Shown here: piece after piece, positions 1-5,058 of the stretch | How the letters are laid out: the number at the start of each line of letters is the position of its first letter | Numbering within the stretch: the stretch's first letter is position 1 | NCBI GenBank assembly: GCA_016938095.1 | Contig: JAFGVG010000219.1 | Coordinates: forward strand, 1-5,058 | Direction: 5' to 3' | DNA: 5,058 nt | Origin: Bacteroidales bacterium | GTDB taxonomy: Bacteria > Bacteroidota > Bacteroidia > Bacteroidales > UBA10428 | The notes under the pieces: model-generated | The model's database searches: none | Seen by the model: only the letters and a program-made list of their open reading frames with translations | What the model was told of the DNA's origin: nothing | Position numbers and translations under genes: made by a program

Positions 1-584
1 CCACCCCATAAAGACCCAAAATACTTTACGGACTTTTTGTAATTGAAGCTGAAAATAACACGTGCAATATACTGGATAATGACGCCCACGATAAAGGAAA
101 TGGCTACTGAAAGCAGGATACCGGTTATGATGGCCAGGGTTTTACCCGAGTTGATATAATTACCCAATGTCGAAAGTCCTTCGGGTGAATTACTGATTAA
201 AATCACCGCCATACCCACCGATGCTCCCAGTAGTTCGAACACCACCGAAACCGTGGTGGAAGTGGGAAGGCCGTAAGTATTGAAAAGGTCGAGCAACAGC
301 ACATCGGTGATCATCACCGCCAGGAAAATAATGAGGATATTCTCAAAAGTGAAGGCAGTGGGGTTCATGATACCGTTGCGGGCCACTTCCATCATGCCGT
401 TTGAAAAAGTTGCACCAAAAAGCACCCCCAGGGCTGCAATGATCATGATGATCCTGAACGGAGCCGATTTGGAGCCAATGGCCGAATTAAGAAAATTCAC
501 CGCATCGTTGCTCACCCCTACCACAAGGTCGGAAATGGCCAGCACGAAAAGGATAATAACAATGATCAGATAAAAATTTTCCAT
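1..584 (-). CDS. pit: PiT-family inorganic phosphate transporter, N-terminal part
   Basis: Cation-coupled inner-membrane importer of inorganic phosphate (PiT/PHO4 family). The coding strand is the minus strand. The ATG is at 584-582, and 194 codons can be read before the window ends, so the C-terminus is missing. Hydrophobic segments lie at about residues 4-24, 43-63, 80-100, 112-132 and 148-176. Two family signatures are visible: GVSNDAVNFLNSAIGS at residues 23-38, corresponding to the GANDxANA-type motif, and TYGLPTSTT at residues 103-111, corresponding to the second GLPxSTT motif. Residues near 180-194 are basic and look like a cytoplasmic loop. The start is supported because the reading begins MENFYLIIVI and runs straight into the first membrane segment. 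No Shine-Dalgarno is evident. It is divergent from the phoB/phoR-like operon, which fits phosphate control. Bacteroidetes PiT proteins are often long and may carry a PhoU-like tail, but that part lies outside this window. The family call is firm; the coupling ion (H+ or Na+) is not determined. Confidence 0.95.
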   Translation of the reverse strand, partial: MENFYLIIVIILFVLAISDLVVGVSNDAVNFLNSAIGSKSAPFRIIMIIAALGVLFGATFSNGMMEVARNGIMNPTAFTFENILIIFLAVMITDVLLLDLFNTYGLPTSTTVSVVFELLGASVGMAVILISNSPEGLSTLGNYINSGKTLAIITGILLSVAISFIVGVIIQYIARVIFSFNYKKSVKYFGSLWG

Positions 585-645
585 GGATGAGCCGCGTTAT
601 ATAAGTAAATGTAAGGAATATTTTTAAAAGGATAATATTGTTTCA

Positions 646-653
646 CAATGTTA
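646..653 (-). promoter_or_regulatory. Candidate -7 box for the phosphate transporter gene
   Basis: On the minus strand the octamer TAACATTG matches the Bacteroidetes -7 consensus TAnnTTTG at all but one defined position. It would give a 5' leader of roughly 55 nt before the ATG at 584. No clear TTTG-like -33 box lies about 19-20 bp upstream, which would be acceptable for an activator-dependent promoter. An equally good octamer, TACATTTA at 613-606, lies closer to the gene, so the choice is uncertain. The octamer also overlaps a small inverted repeat, ATTGT-ttc-ACAAT (637-649). Confidence 0.25.
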
Positions 654-670
654 TAGTTTGAATTCCTTCA

Positions 671-701
671 GGGCGGCTGTGCTCGTTTCCAACGACCGCC
701 C
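671..701. repeat. GC-rich interrupted inverted repeat (potential hairpin) in the divergent promoter region
   Basis: GGGCGG (671-676) pairs with CCGCCC (696-701), and TCGTT (683-687) pairs with AACGA (691-695) around a TCC loop. A 6-nt unpaired CTGTGC (677-682) sits on one side only. The two stems give 11 pairs in an otherwise AT-rich spacer, so the structure stands out. It lies immediately beside the 11-bp repeat array that starts at 707. There is no U-tract, so it does not look like a terminator. It could be a protein-binding site or a structured spacer; its role is unknown. Confidence 0.4.
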
Positions 702-706
702 CCATC

Positions 707-783
707 ATAACAAAATCGTTGCAAAAATGGCAGACTAAGATTACAGAAAGGTTGCAAAACCGTTAAGAAAAGGTTACATTTAT
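707..783. promoter_or_regulatory. Distal block of 11-bp-phased repeats, Pho-box-like
   Basis: Seven consecutive 11-bp registers begin at 707, 718, 729, 740, 751, 762 and 773. Their leading hexamers are ATAACA, GTTGCA, GGCAGA (poor), ATTACA, GTTGCA, GTTAAG and GTTACA, for a consensus near RTWACA followed by an A-rich pentamer. Tandem sites with an 11-bp period are characteristic of PhoB/PhoP-type (OmpR-family) operators: the B. subtilis Pho box has TTAACA-like hexamers at this spacing, and the E. coli box uses 11-bp CTGTCAT-type units. The block lies between a phosphate transporter and a PhoB-like regulator gene, so it is inferred to be a shared operator. The phasing is seen directly; binding is inferred. 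The AT-rich composition makes some of the weaker registers possible by chance. Confidence 0.5.
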
Positions 784-827
784 TTGGCCTGTTTTTTTTA
801 ATGCGTTGATTTATACGTAATCATATT

Positions 828-860
828 ATCACAAAAATGTAACATTACTGTAACAATACC
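828..860 (+). promoter_or_regulatory. Proximal Pho-box-like block upstream of the phoB-like gene
   Basis: Three 11-bp registers at 828, 839 and 850 begin with ATCACA, GTAACA and GTAACA. Read one base earlier, the last two form an almost exact tandem, TGTAACATTAC (838-848) and TGTAACAATAC (849-859), with 10 of 11 bases identical. The block is in the same 11-bp register as the distal block: 839 minus 773 is 66, or six periods. It ends 4 bp before a -7-like octamer at 865, where an activator such as PhoB would be expected to replace a -33 contact. This implies positive autoregulation of the two-component operon. Confidence 0.55.
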
Positions 861-864
861 GGCG

Positions 865-872
865 TAATTTTA
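865..872 (+). promoter_or_regulatory. Candidate -7 box for the phoB-phoR-like operon
   Basis: TAATTTTA matches the Bacteroidetes -7 consensus TAnnTTTG except for the last base. It would place transcription initiation near 878 and leave a short, AT-rich leader of about 20 nt before the ATG at 900. No TTTG-type -33 box is present at the expected distance; that position is occupied by the 11-bp repeats, consistent with an activator-dependent promoter. The assignment rests on position and consensus only. Confidence 0.4.
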
Positions 873-899
873 TACCTTACTAATATAATCTTTATCACG

Positions 900-1592
900 A
901 TGATCCGTAACAACATACATATTCTGGTAGTGGATGATGAGGAAGACCTTTGTGAGATCCTTAAATTCAACCTCGAGTCCGAAGGCTTCCAGGTGGACAC
1001 GGTCAACTCGGCGGAGGAGGCCATGCAAACCCGTTTGGATAAATACCAGCTGTTTTTGCTTGATGTGATGATGAAAGGCATGTCGGGTTACCGGCTGGCC
1101 GATGAAATACGAAAACGTCGTAAGCTCGATGCACCCATCTTTTTTATTACCGCCAAAAATACGGAGAACGACAAGTTGACCGGCTTTTCAGTGGGGGCTG
1201 ACGATTTCATCACCAAACCTTTTTCGATCAAGGAAGTGGTAGCCCGCATCAAGGCAGTGGTGCGCAGGTCGGCTGTTGCTGTTGATCAACCGGGAGAACC
1301 CACCTCGGTAAGCATTGCCGGGATTGAACTCAACCTCGATAAGAAACGGCTGACCGTGGATAGTGTCAAGGAAGATCTTACCCCTATTGAATTCCAAATC
1401 CTGCAATTGCTGATGAAGAATCCCGGCCGTATCTTCGGACGTGAGCAGTTTCTCGACAGCATCTGGCGCGATGTGAATGTCACGGATCGTACTGTGGATG
1501 TGCACATTACCCGCATCCGCAAAAAGCTTGGGAAGTACGGAAAGTACCTGGTAACCCGGAAAGGTTACGGTTATTGTTTTGAGATTGAATAA
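900..1592 (+). CDS. phoB: PhoB-like OmpR-family response regulator
   Basis: Cytoplasmic DNA-binding response regulator of 230 residues, the usual full length for the OmpR/PhoB class. The receiver domain spans about residues 5-122 and has every key residue: the acidic pair D12-D13, the phosphoacceptor D55 in LLDVMM, T84 in FITAK, and K106 in ITKPF. After a linker at about 123-137, the winged-helix DNA-binding domain spans about 138-229. Its recognition helix (about 196-211) carries DRTVDVHITRIRKKLG, close to the PhoB pattern, and it ends with the wing GYGYCF. The ATG at 900 is chosen because it puts the first beta strand (IHILVVDDE) at the normal position. The leader has no Shine-Dalgarno, as is common in Bacteroidetes. 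The gene sits 9 bp before its partner kinase and is divergent from a phosphate transporter. OmpR-class membership is certain; the PhoB assignment is inferred from context, the kinase partner and the 11-bp phased repeats upstream. Confidence 0.88.
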   Translation: MIRNNIHILVVDDEEDLCEILKFNLESEGFQVDTVNSAEEAMQTRLDKYQLFLLDVMMKGMSGYRLADEIRKRRKLDAPIFFITAKNTENDKLTGFSVGADDFITKPFSIKEVVARIKAVVRRSAVAVDQPGEPTSVSIAGIELNLDKKRLTVDSVKEDLTPIEFQILQLLMKNPGRIFGREQFLDSIWRDVNVTDRTVDVHITRIRKKLGKYGKYLVTRKGYGYCFEIE

Positions 1593-1601
1593 TACCTGGC
1601 T

Positions 1602-3389
1602 ATGAGGACTATTTCGGCTTACACCCGGAAATGGATTGTTTTTGCCGTTTCCTTTTTTTTGTTAATTGCCGTTGTACTGATGGTTTCGGAGTTTTTTCAC
1701 GAAAGACGTTTTCGCATAAACGTGCTGAACGAAAAGCTCCGGAATTACGTTACCATCACGCAACGTTTTATTGAGCAACAGCAGGTGTTGCAAACAGGCC
1801 GGATAGCGTTGATGGACAGCCTGAAACAAATGATATCGGACGAAACCATACGCATCACCCTCATTGACAAAGAAGGGGTTGTTCTATACGATTCTGAGGT
1901 TGAAAACAGCGAGACCATGGAAAACCATTTTCACCGGCCTGAAATTCAGGAATCGCTCCGGGAGGAATTTGGAACCAGTTTGCGTGTGTCAGGAACAACC
2001 AGCATCAAGTATTATTACTATGCCATAAGCTATACAGGGTACTTTGTCAGAATTTCATCGCGGTACGACACCGGTGCGCGTGAATTCATACAACCCGACC
2101 GGATATTCATCATGTTCATCATCCTGATCATTCTGGTGGCTGCTTTTACCGTGATACTCGTTGCCGACAAGTTCGGACAGTCAGTGAGTACGCTGCGCGA
2201 ATTCACCATGAAGGCTTCGGGTAATAAGCCCTTCGACGATAAATTGGTTTTTCCCGAAACGGAACTGGGCAATATCGGACAGGAGATCATTGAAATATAC
2301 CGGAACCTGAACCGTACCAAAGAAGAGCTTTTGTCGGAGAAAACCAAGCTGATCAGGCATCTGAACCTGCTCGATGAAGGCATTGCCATTTTTTCGAAAG
2401 AAAAGCAGGTGATCACCAGCAATACGCACTTCATCAGGTTTATCAATCACATCAGCGACACACGCGTATTTACGGCAGACGAGTTTTTCAGAATCGGCGA
2501 TTTTGCACCGATCTTCAGCTTTGTAAACAAATACCTCGAGGGCGACCACCATGAACAACTGCCCGAAGTGTTGCCTACCTATGAGATTACCCTGGTGAAA
2601 AACGGGCGCTTTTTCTCCGCCAAATGTATTGTATTCCAGGACAAAAGTTTTGAGGTTTCGGTAAACGATGTTACCAAGCCTACGAAAAGAAAGCTGCTGA
2701 AACAACAGCTAACCGAAAATATCGCCCACGAACTGAAAACGCCGGTTAGCTCTATCAAGGGCTTTCTCGAAACCATTCTCGAGGGCAATACCGATGAAGC
2801 AAGAACCACGGACTACCTGCGGAGGGCTTATTCGCAATCGGTCCGGCTGGCCGATCTGATCAACGACATTTCGTTGCTGACCAAAATGGAGGAAGCGGCA
2901 AACCTATACAAGATTGAGCCGGTTAACCTCAGTGAACTGGTGAACGACATTGCCGGGGAAATTCAACCCCAACTTGCAGCGTGTACCGTCGACCTGCGGA
3001 TAGTTATGCGGTCGGACCTTACCATCAGCGGGAATGCAGGTTTGTTGTATTCGGTGTTCCGCAATTTGTTTGACAATACCATTGCTTATGCGGGTACCGG
3101 TATATCGGCGCAGCTCGAACACTATATGAGTGATGAGGACTTTCATTATTTCTCGTATTTCGATACCGGCGTAGGCGTTCCCGACGAAGACCTGATGCGT
3201 ATTTTCGAGCGCTTTTATCGGGTAGAAAAGGGACGTGACCGCAAGAAAGGTGGAACCGGCCTGGGCCTGGCCATTGTAAAAAATGCCATTCAGTTTCACA
3301 GGGGAGATATTTCGGTTAAAAACCGCCCGGGCGGAGGGCTGGAATTTTTGTTCACACTGGCACACGAGTCCGGGGTGAGCAGGGAGTAA
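1602..3389 (+). CDS. phoR: PhoR-like membrane sensor histidine kinase
   Basis: Inner-membrane sensor kinase of 595 residues, presumed to phosphorylate and dephosphorylate the regulator encoded 9 bp upstream. In order it shows: membrane helix 1 (about 11-28); an extracytoplasmic sensor region (about 30-166) with the HRPEIQESL...G...R.S.T pattern typical of PhoR/ResE-type kinases; membrane helix 2 (about 168-187); a HAMP-like linker (about 188-240); a PAS-like domain (about 250-355, with LLDEGIAIFSKEKQVI); a HisKA domain with the H-box NIAHELKTP, phosphoacceptor H376 and the adjacent E377 and T380 linked to kinase and phosphatase action; and a HATPase domain with N-box NLFDN (488-492), DTGVGVP (521-527), the F-box FERFYR (535-540) and GGTGLGL (550-556). 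All catalytic motifs are intact. Unlike E. coli PhoR, which lacks a large periplasmic domain, this has a sizeable external domain, as in B. subtilis PhoR. The signal could therefore be sensed outside the membrane, at the PAS domain, or both. The phosphate role is inferred from the neighbours. Confidence 0.88.
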   Translation: MRTISAYTRKWIVFAVSFFLLIAVVLMVSEFFHERRFRINVLNEKLRNYVTITQRFIEQQQVLQTGRIALMDSLKQMISDETIRITLIDKEGVVLYDSEVENSETMENHFHRPEIQESLREEFGTSLRVSGTTSIKYYYYAISYTGYFVRISSRYDTGAREFIQPDRIFIMFIILIILVAAFTVILVADKFGQSVSTLREFTMKASGNKPFDDKLVFPETELGNIGQEIIEIYRNLNRTKEELLSEKTKLIRHLNLLDEGIAIFSKEKQVITSNTHFIRFINHISDTRVFTADEFFRIGDFAPIFSFVNKYLEGDHHEQLPEVLPTYEITLVKNGRFFSAKCIVFQDKSFEVSVNDVTKPTKRKLLKQQLTENIAHELKTPVSSIKGFLETILEGNTDEARTTDYLRRAYSQSVRLADLINDISLLTKMEEAANLYKIEPVNLSELVNDIAGEIQPQLAACTVDLRIVMRSDLTISGNAGLLYSVFRNLFDNTIAYAGTGISAQLEHYMSDEDFHYFSYFDTGVGVPDEDLMRIFERFYRVEKGRDRKKGGTGLGLAIVKNAIQFHRGDISVKNRPGGGLEFLFTLAHESGVSRE

Positions 3390-3402
3390 GGGGGAACGAA
3401 TG

Positions 3403-3437
3403 GATACTCGATACAGGATGCTTGATACTTGATGTGT
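3403..3437. repeat. Heptanucleotide tandem repeat, consensus GATRCTT
   Basis: Five consecutive 7-bp units start at 3403, 3410, 3417, 3424 and 3431. They read GATACTC, GATACAG, GATGCTT, GATACTT and GATGTGT, all starting GAT. The array begins only 13 bp after the phoR-like stop codon and is non-coding on both strands. Its function is unknown. It could be a member of a dispersed intergenic family or a slippage-generated microsatellite. Confidence 0.55.
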
Positions 3438-3630
3438 GAGCAGGGGATACTGAGAGTTGGGATTTGACTGTCGCTGACTCTAATCCTAGTTTTCCTCCTG
3501 CAAAAAAACCTTACACTTGTTGATTCCAGGTCCCAAGTTCGGCTTAGGCTGCGCATATTGCCTTCAAGCTAAGACATTTTTCTATAGAACAAGGCACTCG
3601 CTTTATTAATCTGAGCTAAGTTTTGAAAAT

Positions 3631-3760
3631 GCGCTATCCCCCTTTGGAGGGGGCTGGGGGAGGATCATAGCGCGTTATCAATTGTTTTATTTTGATATAA
3701 ATAAAAAGTATGAATTCATGTAAGTCCTCCCCCTACACCCCCTCCAAAGGGGGATAGCGC
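3631..3760. repeat. MITE-like element: long inverted repeats around a 60-bp AT-rich core
   Basis: The left arm (3631-3664) and right arm (3725-3760) are inverted copies. The outer 23 bp are identical and comprise GCGCTAT followed by CCCCCTTTGGAGGGGG. After a 2-4 base difference, the inner GGGGGAGGA is also shared. The 60-bp core (3665-3724) is AT-rich and non-coding. A third GCGCTAT copy, inverted as ATAGCGC, lies at 3667-3673 and can pair locally with the left end. The direct repeat GCGTTATCA occurs at 3672-3680 and 3769-3777, but it does not flank the element symmetrically, so it is not a convincing target-site duplication. The arms can form a very stable stem in RNA or cruciform DNA. The element could be a miniature transposon, a dispersed palindromic repeat or a strong transcription barrier; no transposase is present. 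Confidence 0.7.
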
Positions 3761-3926
3761 TCTGTTCAGCGTTATCAGCTATAATATTGATGTTGCCATA
3801 TGCATATAAAAAAGGAATATCAATAATATGCATTATTAGCTTGACGGCAAAAGGCAGAGTCTGAGCCGGATTTCGGAGGTTTGTTTGAAACAGGGTTTTA
3901 CTTGATTGATGTAACGTTGCAACCAT

Positions 3927-3966
3927 AAAAAAAAATCAACCCCGGTCATGTGACCGGGGTTTTTTT
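3927..3966. terminator. Bidirectional intrinsic terminator
   Basis: The stem AACCCCGGTCA (3938-3948) pairs perfectly with TGACCGGGGTT (3951-3961), giving 9-10 formable pairs with a short loop. A run of nine A (3927-3935) precedes it and a run of seven T (3960-3966) follows, so it can stop transcription from either side. On the minus strand it lies about 110 nt beyond the susD-like stop codon and is the obvious terminator for that gene. For the phoR-like operon it lies about 550 nt downstream, so it acts there only if nothing terminates earlier. Confidence 0.9.
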
Positions 3967-4073
3967 GTCATTTACACCATTGCCTGATTGCCGGCAAGCA
4001 GGTTAGCGATGACAAGTTAACTGCACTAAGGGTTAATCATCGTTGGCAATACAAAGGGCAGCTAAACTCTTCA

Positions 4074-5058
4074 TTATTCTTCGAGCCACCAGGTTAACTC
4101 GCGGATATTATCGTTTCCGGCGCCAAACTGGCTGGTGATGGCAGCGGATACATGGTCGGCATTCAGCTGGTATTCCGAGTTGGGATACATCCAGCGGGTG
4201 GGTGGGGTTAAGCCGGGCAGGTGAGCAAATGCGGGATAACCTGTACGCAGGTGGTCGCAATACATACTCCATCCACCTTGCAGGAACGAGGCGAAATACT
4301 TCTGCATGATGATGCGTTCAATTCTTTCTTCATCATTAGCAGCCTGCGAAAAATCCACCAGTTCGTTGGCCAGGTAGTCGTTCAGGGCGGCATCGTTCAC
4401 ATATATTGAATAATCTTTCGAATAGGTGTAGTAAAAGTTAAAGGAAGCTTCGATGCCTTTTTCATAATAGGTTTCTGCATCGGCACTGTTTATCCAGCCG
4501 CGTACCGCTGCTTCGGCCAGGATAAGCTGCAACTCGTGGTAACCCATGAGCATATGCGGCTCACAGGTCGGATCGGTGGTGTACCGGAGGTTGACCTTGG
4601 AAACTTTTCCGGCTGCAGCTTTGATGTTTACATCGTTATAAGGTGCAATTGGATTTCCACCTTCATAAGCAGTGAAATCGTTCAGCGGGAGGCCGGCTTC
4701 TTTGGCTACCCTGGTCTGTCCGCAGAAAATGAAAAGCCTTGGGTCTTCCCTTTCCTGTAAACGTTGGATGAATGTGGAGTCCATATACCGGGCCGACCCA
4801 TAACTGCTGCTGTTGTATTCGGTATAGCGGTTACCCAGCTGGTCGACAAACACCAGCTGTCCGTTATCCTCGATGCTTTCCATCAGCGGTTCGTTTGCGA
4901 CAATCTGGGCAAAACTTGTTGCCAGGTTCAATGATGCATCATCCTGATGCTTCGAAAGCGTCATTAACACCTTCAGGCGGAATGAATTGATAAGCTTCTC
5001 CCATTGTGCAGGATTGCCACTGTAAATTATATCCCCTTCAATCAGGTCGTCGTTCATC
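4074..5058 (-). CDS. SusD/RagB-family (SusD_2-like) nutrient-binding outer-membrane lipoprotein, C-terminal part
   Basis: The last 327 residues are visible, ending with TAA at 4076-4074. The frame stays open to the window edge, so the ATG at 5057 is probably internal and the true start, signal peptide and lipobox cysteine lie outside. SusD-type proteins sit on the outer face of the outer membrane, capture glycans, peptides or other nutrients, and form a lid over a SusC TonB-dependent channel. Supporting motifs are DIIYSGNPAQWEKLINSFRL (about residues 9-28), matching the helical segment typical of SusD_2 proteins; LMGYHELQLILAEAA (about 170-184), the conserved TPR-like helix with the E-x-x-L-I-x-A-E pattern; and the C-terminal RWMYPNSEYQLN followed by ITSQFGAGNDNIRELTWW, close to the family's usual end. 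Full-length relatives are roughly 500 residues, so about a third is missing. A SusC partner is expected upstream, to the right of the window. The substrate cannot be told. Confidence 0.9.
   Translation of the reverse strand, partial: MNDDLIEGDIIYSGNPAQWEKLINSFRLKVLMTLSKHQDDASLNLATSFAQIVANEPLMESIEDNGQLVFVDQLGNRYTEYNSSSYGSARYMDSTFIQRLQEREDPRLFIFCGQTRVAKEAGLPLNDFTAYEGGNPIAPYNDVNIKAAAGKVSKVNLRYTTDPTCEPHMLMGYHELQLILAEAAVRGWINSADAETYYEKGIEASFNFYYTYSKDYSIYVNDAALNDYLANELVDFSQAANDEERIERIIMQKYFASFLQGGWSMYCDHLRTGYPAFAHLPGLTPPTRWMYPNSEYQLNADHVSAAITSQFGAGNDNIRELTWWLEE

Larger units (their letters stand above)
3390..4073. other. Long intergenic region without a credible gene
   Basis: These 684 bp separate the convergent phoR-like and susD-like genes. 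Open frames here are short, cross the repeats and show no recognisable domain. The region holds a heptanucleotide repeat (3403-3437), a 130-bp inverted-repeat element (3631-3760) and a bidirectional terminator (about 3927-3966). The stretch 3438-3630 shows nothing I can name. At 3785-3825 a weak AT-rich stem (TATTGAT with ATCAATA) flanks ATATGCAT-containing sequence. TTGCCGGCAA at 3988-3997 is a perfect 10-bp palindrome of unknown role. I see no tRNA, rRNA or riboswitch. Confidence 0.6.

Noticed and set aside
280..573. A 97-codon plus-strand open frame
   Set aside because: It lies wholly antisense to the phosphate transporter frame, which has clear family motifs. Its translation shows no domain.
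845..1081. A 78-codon minus-strand open frame over the start of the phoB-like gene
   Set aside because: It is antisense to the conserved receiver domain and crosses the Pho-box-like repeats; there is no protein-like pattern.
1550..1569. Inverted repeat GTAACC / GGTTAC near the end of the phoB-like gene, resembling an operator
   Set aside because: It lies within codons for the conserved wing (LVTRKGYGY) and lacks 11-bp tandem repetition, so coding constraint explains it.
2181..2705. A 174-codon minus-strand open frame inside the kinase gene
   Set aside because: It is antisense to a full-length kinase with intact motifs. Long antisense frames are expected from codon composition, and no domain is recognisable.
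3296..3556. An 86-codon minus-strand open frame across the kinase 3' end and the heptad repeat
   Set aside because: It overlaps the conserved kinase C-terminus and translates a microsatellite; there is no start context or recognisable domain.
3631..3760. CRISPR array or attachment site interpretation of the repeated GC-rich segments
   Set aside because: There are only two copies, inverted rather than direct, with no regular spacers, cas genes, tRNA or integrase.
3911..3923. GTAACG and GTTGCA hexamers resembling the Pho-box units
   Set aside because: They are 5 bp apart rather than 11, form only an isolated pair, and no gene starts nearby.
3687..3926. A 79-codon minus-strand open frame in the intergenic region
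   Set aside because: It reads through one arm of the palindromic element and AT-rich sequence. The translation has no domain, and its size is compatible with chance.
5055..5057. ATG at 5057 as the true start of the susD-like gene
   Set aside because: The frame is open to the window edge, and the protein would lack a signal peptide, lipobox and roughly a third of the family length.

Overview
The window looks like chromosomal DNA of a member of the Bacteroidota (Bacteroidetes). Three things point there. The right edge holds the 3' part of a SusD/RagB-family outer-membrane lipoprotein gene, a family that is a hallmark of this phylum. No Shine-Dalgarno sequence precedes the response-regulator start. 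The best promoter-like octamers resemble the Bacteroidetes -7 box (TAnnTTTG) rather than a sigma70 -10/-35 pair. I cannot assign a genus.

Layout, left to right. (1) At 1-584, minus strand, lies the N-terminal 194 codons of a PiT-type inorganic phosphate transporter that runs off the left edge. (2) At 585-899 is a 315-bp divergent intergenic region. It holds a hairpin and, most notably, a long series of 11-bp-phased RTWACA-like hexamers that reads like an unusually extended Pho box. (3) At 900-1592 and 1602-3389, plus strand, is a tight two-gene operon for an OmpR/PhoB-class response regulator and a PhoR-like membrane sensor kinase, separated by 9 bp. (4) At 3390-4073 is about 680 bp without a credible gene. 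It contains a short heptanucleotide tandem repeat, a 130-bp inverted-repeat (MITE-like) element and a bidirectional intrinsic terminator. (5) At 4074-5058, minus strand, is the C-terminal 327 residues of a SusD_2-like nutrient-binding lipoprotein whose 5' end is outside the window.

How they work together. The phosphate transporter and the PhoB/PhoR-like pair are divergently transcribed from one shared control region, so this is most simply a phosphate-starvation (Pho) module. PhoR would sense low phosphate and phosphorylate PhoB, and PhoB would bind the phased repeats to activate its own operon and the transporter. This regulatory link is inferred from gene content and repeat geometry. The SusD gene is convergent with the operon, lies beyond a terminator, and probably belongs to an unrelated SusC/SusD uptake locus to the right.
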